Shown: piece after piece, positions 1 to 5,963 of the stretch
Numbering within the stretch: position 1 is the stretch's first letter
Layout: the number at the start of each line of letters is the position of its first letter
NCBI GenBank assembly: GCA_003510765.1
Contig: DOKV01000005.1
Location: 1 to 6,996 of the forward strand
Origin: Clostridiaceae bacterium
Lineage (GTDB): Bacteria > Bacillota > Clostridia > Clostridiales > Clostridiaceae
Direction: 5' to 3'
Length of the DNA stretch: 6,996 nt
Position numbers and translations under genes: made by a program
Notes under the pieces: model-generated
The model's input: only the letters and a program-made list of their open reading frames with translations
The model's database searches: none
Told to the model about the DNA's origin: nothing

Positions 1-822
1 ATCCTCTTGATCATAAAGGGGTTGGAAATCAGTAAAGTTGGCTGTTTTTTGGAGCTTCATAATCCCAATGGTCAAGTCTTTTTCCTCAAGCTTTCCTTCC
101 CTTTGTTCCATGAGGCTGTCTTCTTCTGGAAGGTTTAAAGTAAGGTAGGGTACCACCCCCAGTACCTTCACCCCCACCAAAGCTTCTATTTCTTTGATGC
201 CTGGTAAAAGAAGGCTTAGATTGCCCCGAAACTTATTGATGATGATGCCTTTCACCCGATCTTTTTCATCTTTTGGCAGAAGCATCAGCGTGCCATAAAT
301 GGCCGCAAAGACGCCACCTTTATCAATATCTGCCACAAGGATCACCGGAGCATCCACTTTCTTTGCAAGGCCCATATTCACCAGATCATTTTCTCGAAGA
401 TTGATTTCTGCAGCACTACCTGCACCTTCGATCACAAGGAGCTCATAACTTTTTGACAAATCCCGGAAAGCTTCTAGAATAGGCTTTTCCAGCTCTTTTT
501 TCATGGCCATGTAGTTAGCCGATGAGACGTTCCCGAAAACTTTCCCAAGGACCACCACTTGTGAGCTTTCATCCCTGGTAGGTTTCAACAAAATAGGGTT
601 CATGCGCACATCTGGAAGAATCTTACACGCTTCAGCTTGGAGGATTTGCGCACTGCCCATTTCAAGGCCATCGGGGGTGACCCCTGCATGAAGAGACATG
701 TTTTGAGCCTTAAAAGGCGCACAGCGCAGCCCATCTTCCATGAAAATCCGCAGTAGCCCTGCCACCAGTGTGCTTTTTCCCACGGAAGAAGCTGTACCCA
801 CAAGCATTAATTTTTTTGTCAT
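1..822 (-). CDS. cbiP: Cobyric acid synthase, partial (C-terminal part outside window)
   Basis: The first 274 residues of CbiP/CobQ, which amidates the b, d, e and g carboxylates of adenosylcobyrinate a,c-diamide to adenosylcobyric acid using glutamine and ATP. The frame is open to the left edge, so the C-terminal glutamine amidotransferase domain is not visible. Seen in order: the P-loop GTASSVGKST (9-18), APFKAQNMSLH (35-45), MNPILLKPT (74-82), VIEGAGSAAEINLRENDLVNMG (130-151), LVADIDKGGVFAAIYGTL (162-179), INKFRGNLSLL (195-205), VLGVVPYL (220-227) and ANFTDFQPL (261-269). Where the family usually has MGRAQ this protein reads MGSAQ (55-59). The ATG at 822 is 1 nt after the cobC stop, with GAGGAGG (834-840) 11 nt upstream. 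Last visible gene of the operon, which probably continues to the left. Confidence 0.95.
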   Translation of the reverse strand, partial: MTKKLMLVGTASSVGKSTLVAGLLRIFMEDGLRCAPFKAQNMSLHAGVTPDGLEMGSAQILQAEACKILPDVRMNPILLKPTRDESSQVVVLGKVFGNVSSANYMAMKKELEKPILEAFRDLSKSYELLVIEGAGSAAEINLRENDLVNMGLAKKVDAPVILVADIDKGGVFAAIYGTLMLLPKDEKDRVKGIIINKFRGNLSLLLPGIKEIEALVGVKVLGVVPYLTLNLPEEDSLMEQREGKLEEKDLTIGIMKLQKTANFTDFQPLYDQED

Positions 823-823
823 C

Positions 824-1417
824 TTACTCTTTTCCTCCTCGATTCAAGGTGGCCAATACATAATGGCCCTGTTCTTCCTTTAGTAGACTATAGGTGCCCC
901 TGATGAACTGAAGGTGCCAAAAGAGGCTGTCACCCCTTGTAAGTAGCAAGGAAGTCAAGAGTTTTAACACTCCCTCATGGGCTATGACCAAGATGTTGGC
1001 ATCCTCCTTCTGGTCCACCTCTTCTATAAAACTCTGCACCCGTTGCCAAAAGCTCATGAAATTTTCCCCGCCTGGGGGGCCATGGGTTTTATAATCTGTA
1101 GACCACAGTAGAAATTCTTCAGGATATTCTTGGAGGCATTCTTCATAATGACACCCTTCCCACGCCCCAAAATCCATTTCTAGTAGTCCTTCATGAAGAT
1201 GGATGTGCTGTTCTGGGACCAGAATCTTGGCAGATTCTACACATCTTTTTAGTGGGCTGCTATAGACCGCATCAAAGGAGATCTTCTCCACAGCTGAACG
1301 GAGCACCTCCATTTGATGAATGCCATGGCTATTGAGCGGAGGATCCCTACGCCCAAAATACACATGTTTCAGATTTTCATCCGTTTCTCCATGGCGAAGA
1401 AACCATAGGTTCTTCAT
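824..1417 (-). CDS. cobC: Alpha-ribazole phosphatase (histidine phosphatase family)
   Basis: 197 residues of the phosphoglycerate-mutase-like histidine phosphatase family. The catalytic set is complete: LRHGET (7-12) with His9 as the phosphorylated residue, SSPLKRC (53-59) with Arg58, Glu80 in LLEMDFGAWEG, and His147 in VIAHEGV. In cobalamin synthesis it removes the 5'-phosphate from alpha-ribazole-5'-phosphate or from adenosylcobalamin-5'-phosphate. Sequence alone does not separate CobC from other small histidine phosphatases, but its position between cobS and cbiP makes the role clear. AAGGAGG (1425-1431) lies 7 nt before the ATG at 1417, inside the end of cobS. Its last codons (Arg-Gly-Gly) form the ribosome binding site of cbiP. 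Confidence 0.92.
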   Translation of the reverse strand: MKNLWFLRHGETDENLKHVYFGRRDPPLNSHGIHQMEVLRSAVEKISFDAVYSSPLKRCVESAKILVPEQHIHLHEGLLEMDFGAWEGCHYEECLQEYPEEFLLWSTDYKTHGPPGGENFMSFWQRVQSFIEEVDQKEDANILVIAHEGVLKLLTSLLLTRGDSLFWHLQFIRGTYSLLKEEQGHYVLATLNRGGKE

Positions 1418-2161
1418 TTATAGCCCTCCTTTTTGCAGCACATAGAAAAAGAGAAACAGCACCTCTCCCCCTTCCAAGAAAGCCCCCAAGATATCGCCCG
1501 TGAGCCCCCCCAAAAGGGTGACCACCTTTCGCTTTAGCAGCACCCCACAAAGCATCACCAGACCATAGGCTACAACGCCGCCGTAGGATAACATCCACCA
1601 CAGAAAAAAAATTGTTACACCATGGGCCATCCAAGCCGTTCCAAGAGAAACTTTTCCAATGAACAGTTGACCAAAGCCTTCCTTTCTTGCATAGGGAGTC
1701 TTGGGGCACACGCCGAGTAATATGCTCCGACCAAGGAGAGGCAAGAGAAATACCACGGGATAAAATAGATCCTTAGGCATCCAATAAAGGAGCTGAAACT
1801 TCAAAAGGAAGAGAAATCCTAAACTGAGCACACCATGGGTACCCAAGCGGCTATCTTTCATGATTTCTAGCATCTCTTCTCTTTTCCTACCTGAGAAAAG
1901 ACCATCAAAGGTATCTGCTAATCCATCTAGATGAAGTCCTCCCGTGAGGAAAAAGGAAAAAAGAAACAGCATAGATAGGGTCCATTCTCTAGAAAACATC
2001 TGGCTCAAGGTCCAGGCAAAAGAGAGCTGTAGAACACCCACGAAGAGTCCCAATAAAGGCATATACCACGCACTTTGATGAAACTCCTCTTGGTCAAAAG
2101 ACAAAGACTTCTTCACAGGGATGGTGGTAAAAAACTGCACCAGGAGGAGAAACTTATTCAT
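1418..2161 (-). CDS. cobS: Adenosylcobinamide-GDP ribazoletransferase (cobalamin synthase)
   Basis: 247 residues, the usual length. This polytopic membrane enzyme joins adenosylcobinamide-GDP to alpha-ribazole(-5'-phosphate), the final assembly step. The signature GGLHLDGLADTFDGLFSG (74-91) with its Asp-rich metal-binding core is followed by LEIMKDSRLGTHG (98-110), and the C-terminal LGGLTGDILGA (217-227) is present. Hydrophobic segments at about 33-52, 62-74, 110-126, 133-150, 175-191, 194-210 and 231-241 fit an inner-membrane protein. The ATG at 2161 overlaps the cobU stop (ATGA), with only a modest purine-rich GAAAGGGG upstream, so translation is probably coupled to cobU. Its stop TAA abuts the cobC ATG with no gap. 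Functionally it uses the products of both CobU and CblS from the same transcript. Confidence 0.96.
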   Translation of the reverse strand: MNKFLLLVQFFTTIPVKKSLSFDQEEFHQSAWYMPLLGLFVGVLQLSFAWTLSQMFSREWTLSMLFLFSFFLTGGLHLDGLADTFDGLFSGRKREEMLEIMKDSRLGTHGVLSLGFLFLLKFQLLYWMPKDLFYPVVFLLPLLGRSILLGVCPKTPYARKEGFGQLFIGKVSLGTAWMAHGVTIFFLWWMLSYGGVVAYGLVMLCGVLLKRKVVTLLGGLTGDILGAFLEGGEVLFLFFYVLQKGGL

Positions 2162-2727
2162 GAACTTGCCCCTTTCAGTTTTAGAGGTAACCCCGAGACC
2201 ATGAGATATACCTCATCTGCTTCTTTGGCCAGTAGCTGGTTCATTCTACCCGCCACATCTCGAAACGCTCTTGAAATGGGTGTTTCAGGCACCAGCCCGC
2301 CCCCAATTTCATTGGTCACAAGCACCGTATCTCCTGGAAGCCCTTGAAAGTATTCGAGCAGCTGTTTCAGCTCTTTTCTCATATCCTCTTCAAAAGTTGT
2401 CCAAAATGGCGCATCATAGCGGTCCTCTTGGAGATCTTCTCTTAAAAAGAGAAGGTTTGTCAGCATCACGGTGATGCAATCTAGAAGAATTCCGCCATAG
2501 GCGGTCTTCTTCTTTTCAAGTTTTTCTAGAATATTGGCAAAGGCTTCTAAGGTTTCCCACTGTCTAGACCTACTTTTTTGATGATGCAGGATTCGCCACT
2601 GCATCTCCTCATCATAGGCTATGGCTGTGGCAATATAGAGCACCGGATCCTTGTCCTTAAGATACGCTTCTGCAAAGGTACTTTTGCCACTGCGTGCACC
2701 GCCTGTAACCAGTACGATTTTCCCCAT
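2158..2727 (-). CDS. cobU: Bifunctional adenosylcobinamide kinase / adenosylcobinamide-phosphate guanylyltransferase
   Basis: 189 residues, full length for CobU/CobP. It phosphorylates adenosylcobinamide and transfers GMP to give adenosylcobinamide-GDP, the acceptor used by CobS. Seen: the P-loop GGARSGKS (9-16), LYIATA (30-35), the His-His pair at 48-49 (the first aligns with the His that carries GMP in the Salmonella enzyme), DCITVMLTNLLF, VTNEIGGGLVPE, and the closing RDVAGRMNQLLA...DEVYLMVSGLPLKLKG, all typical. The ATG at 2727 has GGGGAGG (2734-2740) 6 nt upstream and puts the P-loop at the usual distance from the N-terminus; the frame's longer version to 2769 overlaps cblS. It starts 1 nt after the cblS stop and ends in a 4-nt ATGA overlap with cobS. 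Confidence 0.96.
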   Translation of the reverse strand: MGKIVLVTGGARSGKSTFAEAYLKDKDPVLYIATAIAYDEEMQWRILHHQKSRSRQWETLEAFANILEKLEKKKTAYGGILLDCITVMLTNLLFLREDLQEDRYDAPFWTTFEEDMRKELKQLLEYFQGLPGDTVLVTNEIGGGLVPETPISRAFRDVAGRMNQLLAKEADEVYLMVSGLPLKLKGASS

Positions 2728-2728
2728 A

Positions 2729-3484
2729 TTACGCCTCCCCTCTTTCTTTAAAAATGGCCACCAGACCATAGGTTTTACCCATGGCCTTTGCTACCGAAGG
2801 TAGATGTTTTTCTTCAAGGGTCACAAGGACCGATGACGCCGGTCCAGAGGACTGATCTTTGATCTGTGCTCCCTCATCCGTGAAGCTATAGGCCAACTCA
2901 TTTTCTTTGGCCAGTGCCTCTAGTTCTATTTGAAGTCCTTTTGAGCCTAAGGGCACCACTTGTATAACCGCCTCATGGCTCAGGAGCTTTTGTAGTGCCA
3001 AAAGATCCATGACATCTTCCTTTTTGGCTGCTAAGAACTCTTCGCCTTTTAGGGGTCTACCAAAAAGTACAGCCACATCCTTTGCCTTGGTTCTTGCACG
3101 GTTCATAAAAGCACTTTTAGTCAATACCCCCATGATGCTCATGGAAAGTCCTGTAGACTCCACGGGCATATTCTCTTCTGTACTCCCAGTGATTTCTACA
3201 GCGTCTTCCAAGGAAAGTTCTTCCAACGCTTTTTGAATCCCTGCTAGTATCCTTTGCCCAGTGGGGACCATTTCCACACATAGCCCATTGATGATGACCT
3301 TTGGCGTGACCTTCATGGACAACAATTCAAAAAGGGCAACTTTTGTGGTCTCATACCCTACAACCTCCGGTGAAGCTCTGACCACATCATGAGGTTTATC
3401 GCCGATTCCTCCACAACTATCACAAGTAATGGCCACGTAAGTATCTTTTGTGAGATCTAGGAGGGTTACATCTCGATACTTCAT
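2729..3484 (-). CDS. cblS: Alpha-ribazole kinase CblS (PurM/ThiL-like fold)
   Basis: 251 residues, predicted to phosphorylate alpha-ribazole to alpha-ribazole-5'-phosphate with ATP, giving a CobT-independent route to the activated lower ligand. The N-terminal block ITCDSCGGIGDKPHDVV (19-35) followed by VVGYETTKVALFELLSM (41-57) is the AIR-synthase (PurM)-like ATP/substrate-binding region characteristic of CblS. A second acidic/Ser-rich patch, GSTEENMPVESTGLSMS (100-116), fits the family's inner region. The protein is cytosolic with no membrane segment. The ATG at 3484 is chosen because AAGGAGG (3493-3499) stands 8 nt upstream and the conserved block begins soon after; the much longer open frame upstream is only an overlap with cblT. 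ATGA coupling to cblT and a 1-nt gap to cobU place it firmly in this operon. Family recognition is from memory of conserved motifs; another PurM-like kinase is the alternative. Confidence 0.82.
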   Translation of the reverse strand: MKYRDVTLLDLTKDTYVAITCDSCGGIGDKPHDVVRASPEVVGYETTKVALFELLSMKVTPKVIINGLCVEMVPTGQRILAGIQKALEELSLEDAVEITGSTEENMPVESTGLSMSIMGVLTKSAFMNRARTKAKDVAVLFGRPLKGEEFLAAKKEDVMDLLALQKLLSHEAVIQVVPLGSKGLQIELEALAKENELAYSFTDEGAQIKDQSSGPASSVLVTLEEKHLPSVAKAMGKTYGLVAIFKERGEA

Positions 3485-3999
3485 CGGAAACGCCTCCTTC
3501 CATAAACCTTCTTCAGCGCTACGGCTATGCTCTCTGCCAAGACCACGTTGAGGAAAGAGGCCATGGATAAAGGAAGAAGCAGTAGGGAGACCATGGCCAT
3601 GCCTTGTAACGGGAATCCTAACCCCTTTGCAATCAGGGCGATGATGCCTAAAGAAACAGGACCATTGGATACCACCGCATAAACCATGGGCCAAAATCTA
3701 TTGGTGTAGTGCCTTAGCAGTCCATATCCGTACACCACAAGGCCCATAAGAACTCCAGTGCATAGATGGAGCACCACGGTCAATGGGAATCCACTAAAGA
3801 AGGCGCTGAAAAGATGTCCTACTACGGCAATGATAAAACCAAATCCAGGGCCCAGAAGGATTGCGCCTAAAAACGCTGGGAAAGCATCCAAGGCGATACT
3901 TCCTTGTATTTTTATGGATGCCCCCAAGACGCTAAAGGCCACAAAAAGTGCTGATAGTATTTGTTTTTCCAATGGATGACATGTGCTATCGTGTACCAT
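3481..3999 (-). CDS. cblT: ECF transporter S component, predicted alpha-ribazole transporter CblT
   Basis: A 172-residue membrane protein predicted to be the substrate-binding S component of an energy-coupling factor transporter. Hydrophobic segments lie at about 14-29, 40-62, 64-92, 104-124 and 134-163 (some probably two helices), with the S-component pattern ALDAFPAFLGAILLGPGFG (36-54) and a basic C-terminal tail. CblT proteins import alpha-ribazole (or a related lower-ligand precursor) in Firmicutes. The assignment rests on the size, the S-component pattern and especially the neighbour: the next gene is the alpha-ribazole kinase family member CblS, with a 4-nt ATGA overlap. The energising EcfA/EcfA'/EcfT module is not in the window and is usually shared by several S components. 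A GGAGG site (4007-4011) lies 7 nt before the ATG at 3999. A different cobalamin-related substrate cannot be excluded. Confidence 0.8.
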   Translation of the reverse strand: MVHDSTCHPLEKQILSALFVAFSVLGASIKIQGSIALDAFPAFLGAILLGPGFGFIIAVVGHLFSAFFSGFPLTVVLHLCTGVLMGLVVYGYGLLRHYTNRFWPMVYAVVSNGPVSLGIIALIAKGLGFPLQGMAMVSLLLLPLSMASFLNVVLAESIAVALKKVYGRRRFR

Positions 4000-5347
4000 G
4001 AGTCAACCTCCAATCTCTACATAATGTCACTGCTTCTTCCACCACCTCTAGATTGCTCAACAGATGCACATGGACGTAAGAACCATAGGCATTTTTTTTG
4101 TGTTGTCCTTGACAAAAATTGGGCTTTCCATGGTCATAGAGCCCATCACAAAGAAAAGCGTCTCCTTCTTCTACCAAGTAAGAGTGGCGATATTCATGGC
4201 CAAGTAGCCTCTTTTCACCTAGGGTGATACCCCTGTAACCAAAGCCCTGAAGCTTCTTTGTCATGATGCTTTGCCCTGTAAAAAACCCTACCATCTCATG
4301 AACCTGTCCCTGTAAATCCACCAAGGTCTCACATAAGTACATGTAGCCCCCACCTTCAGCAAGGGTAGGGATCCCTTGGTCTAAGCGTTTCAAAAGATCC
4401 TTGCGAAAGGATACATTCCCAGACAACCCTTCTCCCTGAAGTTCTGGGTATCCGCCTCCAAAGTAGAGTCCATCTAAGTCCTTTGGTAGGACCTGGTCTT
4501 TCAATGGACTAAAAGGGATTAGTTCCACTCCAGCCTTTTGAAGGAGCTCAAAAGTTCTTTTGTAGTAAAAGGAAAAGGCTTCATCCAGGGCATAACCGAT
4601 GCGTACAGGGCGTTCAATGGTCGTCTCAACGTGCTTTTTCAAAGAAGGCACCGCCTTCTTTCTAGACATGGTTAGAGACAATAATTTAGGGAAGTCCAGA
4701 TGCTTTTCTAAAAAATTGGCCATACCAAGGAGCTGTTCATGAATGGGGTCTTCTCCCAAAGCATCTATGGAAAGACCCAAATGTCTTGAAGGAAATGCCA
4801 TCACCGGATCCTTGGGTACAAACCCCAAAACAGGAATCCCTGTTTTCTTTTGGATGGAGGCCTCTATGAGTCTATAGTGGGCTTTCGAGGAGACCCCATT
4901 GACGATAACCCCCGCAATTCGGAGGTCTTCATCATATTTTTGGCATCCAAGAACAATGGCACCAGCTGTTTCAGCCATGGCTTCTCCTTGGAGAATCAAG
5001 ATCACAGGAACATGAAGTAGTTTTGCTACCTCTGCAGTGGAACTCTTCACCCCTTCTTCCTTGTCACCATCATAGAGACCCATGACCCCTTCAATGACTG
5101 AAACCTCCGCCTTGTTCATGGCTTCCTCATAAACTTCTACCACCCCCTTCTTTCCCATGAGTACGAGATCCAAGTTGTGACCCCTTTCTCCAAGGGCCTT
5201 GGCATGAAACTGAGGATCGATATAGTCGGGCCCCACCTTAAAGGATCCTACGTTATACCCTTCCTTTTGTAGCCACTTTAGAATGCCCATGGTGATGGTG
5301 GTTTTCCCTACATTGCTACTGGTTCCAGCAATGATCATTTCATTCAT
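3986..5347 (-). CDS. cbiA: Cobyrinate a,c-diamide synthase, with Gly at the glutaminase Cys position
   Basis: CbiA/CobB family (453 residues, normal length). It amidates the a and c carboxylates of (cobalt) cobyrinate using ATP and ammonia from glutamine. The N-terminal synthetase domain has the P-loop GTSSNVGKTT (8-17), KVGPDYIDPQFH (37-48) and IEGVMGLYDG (85-94). The C-terminal class I amidotransferase domain begins near 247, with FGGGYPEL at 296-303 and the C-terminal YGSYVHVHL (421-429) that carries the family's His. At the nucleophile elbow the family reads AECGG, but here residues 330-334 are AEGGG: Gly332, codon GGT, one base away from the Cys codon TGT. A Cys is present at 339 instead. 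If real, glutamine hydrolysis would be lost and free ammonia needed. The start at 5347 has AAGGAGG 6 nt upstream (5354-5360); the longer frame runs into the terminator. First gene of the riboswitch operon; it overlaps cblT by 14 nt. Confidence 0.93.
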   Translation of the reverse strand: MNEMIIAGTSSNVGKTTITMGILKWLQKEGYNVGSFKVGPDYIDPQFHAKALGERGHNLDLVLMGKKGVVEVYEEAMNKAEVSVIEGVMGLYDGDKEEGVKSSTAEVAKLLHVPVILILQGEAMAETAGAIVLGCQKYDEDLRIAGVIVNGVSSKAHYRLIEASIQKKTGIPVLGFVPKDPVMAFPSRHLGLSIDALGEDPIHEQLLGMANFLEKHLDFPKLLSLTMSRKKAVPSLKKHVETTIERPVRIGYALDEAFSFYYKRTFELLQKAGVELIPFSPLKDQVLPKDLDGLYFGGGYPELQGEGLSGNVSFRKDLLKRLDQGIPTLAEGGGYMYLCETLVDLQGQVHEMVGFFTGQSIMTKKLQGFGYRGITLGEKRLLGHEYRHSYLVEEGDAFLCDGLYDHGKPNFCQGQHKKNAYGSYVHVHLLSNLEVVEEAVTLCRDWRLTHGTR

Positions 5348-5364
5348 ACGATGCCTCCTTGACG

Positions 5365-5400
5365 AAAAAAAAAATAAACACACAGAAAATCTGTGTGTTT
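5365..5400 (-). terminator. Riboswitch-controlled intrinsic terminator
   Basis: On the minus strand AAACACACAGA (5390-5400) pairs perfectly over 11 bp with TCTGTGTGTTT (5376-5386) around a TTT loop, followed after one base by ten T residues (5365-5374). It ends only 4 nt before the cbiA ribosome binding site, so it cannot terminate an upstream gene. It is the off-state of the cobalamin leader. Confidence 0.9.
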
Positions 5401-5424
5401 TTACGAAATAGAAAAACGCACAAA
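5390..5424 (-). promoter_or_regulatory. Candidate antiterminator hairpin
   Basis: On the minus strand TTTGTGCGTTTTT (5412-5424) can pair with AAAAACACACAGA (5390-5402), 12 of 13 positions counting one G-U, across a 9-nt loop. The 5390-5400 part is also the 5' arm of the terminator, so the two hairpins exclude each other. This would be the form that allows transcription of cbiA when cobalamin is scarce. Confidence 0.55.
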
Positions 5425-5440
5425 CTTCCCTCCGAAGCTT
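5422..5440 (-). promoter_or_regulatory. Candidate P13 hairpin of the riboswitch expression platform
   Basis: On the minus strand AAGCTTC (5434-5440) can pair with GAAGTTT (5422-5428), giving 7 bp with one G-U, closing a GGAGG loop (5429-5433). It lies just 3' of the B12 box, where cobalamin riboswitches carry P13, whose loop contacts L5. The G-rich loop facing the C-rich L5 (CCCCCGC) fits that idea only partly (a GGG/CCC contact is easy, a longer one needs a mismatch). Its 3' arm shares three bases with the candidate antiterminator. Confidence 0.45.
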
Positions 5441-5451
5441 AAGCTAAATCC

Positions 5452-5627
5452 ACGCAAATAGGCAGGTCTCCTGACTGACAGATCATTTTACTCTCTTCAC
5501 CTTCCCGAACACATGGTTCAGTGGTTACATGGAAGATTTCATCCCTGTACACAGTAGCGGGGGCTGTAGAGGATTCTCACCTCTTTCCCTTTTAAGTTCT
5601 TGTTTGAAACAAAAACACCTAAAGCGT
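5452..5627 (-). ncRNA. Cobalamin (B12) riboswitch aptamer
   Basis: A cis-acting RNA leader that binds a cobalamin coenzyme and lowers expression of the genes after it. On the minus strand the class signatures occur in correct order: the 5' segment TTTAGGTG (about 5616-5623), TTAAAAGGGAA (5585-5595), the P4 pair GAGG/CCTC just after it, the L5 segment GCCCCCGCTACTGT (5551-5564), and the 3' B12 box AGTCAGGAGACCTGCC (5461-5476). The closing helix is supported by ACGC at 5624-5627 facing GCGT at 5452-5455, and AGGT/ACCT pair inside it. It sits between a sigma-A promoter and an intrinsic terminator in front of cbiA, so control by transcription attenuation is predicted. Which cobalamin form is preferred cannot be read with confidence. 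Confidence 0.95.
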
Positions 5628-5651
5628 TATTCAATTTGTTTTATATGCACC

Positions 5652-5681
5652 AGTATAGTCTAGCACCCTCTCTTCTGTCAA
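5652..5681 (-). promoter_or_regulatory. Sigma-A promoter of the cobalamin operon
   Basis: On the minus strand a consensus -35 TTGACA (5676-5681) is followed after 18 bp by TATACT (5652-5657). Transcription would begin near 5645, about 18 nt before the first base pair of the riboswitch aptamer, the spacing expected if the aptamer is the first structure made. Confidence 0.8.
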
Positions 5682-5712
5682 AGAGTTTTTTACAATATTT
5701 GGTGCTTTTGGC

Positions 5713-5733
5713 AAAAAATCATCAAAGGTGATG
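5713..5733 (-). terminator. Weak intrinsic terminator after the XRE gene
   Basis: Immediately after the TAG stop the minus strand reads CATCA-CCTT-TGATG (5-bp stem, 4-nt loop, 5720-5733), then A and six T residues (5713-5718). The stem is short, so some read-through towards the cobalamin leader is likely. Confidence 0.45.
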
Positions 5734-5949
5734 CTACTCCATCTCCTGATTTTCAAAGGTCAGAAGGTCCCCTGGTTGGCATTGAAGTACCTTACAGATA
5801 GCCTCCAAGGTTGAAAAGCGGATGGCTTTGGCTTTCCCTGTTTTTAGGTTTGAAAGATTGGCTATGGTGATCCCCACCCTTTCAGAAAGCTCTGTGACAC
5901 TCATTTTTCGTTTGGCCAGCATCAGATCTAAAGAAACCATAATTGGCAC
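5734..5949 (-). CDS. Small XRE/Cro-type helix-turn-helix regulator (YozG-like)
   Basis: A 71-residue, nearly pure HTH_3 domain. The helix-turn-helix spans about residues 16-42 (MSVTELSERVGI-TIANLSNLKTGK), followed by the family-typical stretch KAIRFSTLEAICKVLQCQPGDLL. It has no effector or dimerisation domain beyond this and is predicted to bind DNA as a dimer. The GTG at 5949 is preferred as start because a GGGGGG ribosome binding site (5957-5962) lies 7 nt upstream and the resulting MPIMVSLD leader fits the family; the ATG at 5940 is the alternative. It is the second gene of a unit with the DUF2975 protein, and such pairs recur in Firmicutes. It may autoregulate the promoter at 6472-6500, but this is inference. 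There is no evidence that it acts on the cobalamin operon. Confidence 0.88.
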   Translation of the reverse strand: MPIMVSLDLMLAKRKMSVTELSERVGITIANLSNLKTGKAKAIRFSTLEAICKVLQCQPGDLLTFENQEME

Positions 5950-5963
5950 GGTGAATCCCCCCT

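Noticed and set aside
600..803. A 67-residue minus-strand frame inside the first 822 bases
   Set aside because: It is a shadow frame of cbiP, whose own frame contains all conserved cobyric acid synthase motifs.
1377..1709. A 110-residue frame over the cobS/cobC junction
   Set aside because: It overlaps cobS out of frame, lacks a ribosome binding site and has a composition unlike a natural protein.
3485..3694. A 70-residue upstream extension of cblS
   Set aside because: It lies entirely in another frame of cblT, has no family similarity, and the AAGGAGG before 3484 marks the real start.
2075..4227. Several plus-strand frames of 67-90 codons
   Set aside because: All lie antisense within strongly supported cob/cbi genes, without ribosome binding sites or recognisable domains.
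5348..5383. A 12-residue N-terminal extension of cbiA starting at 5383
   Set aside because: It would be translated from the terminator hairpin and its T-tract (encoding Phe-Phe-Phe), while a perfect AAGGAGG sits 6 nt before the ATG at 5347.
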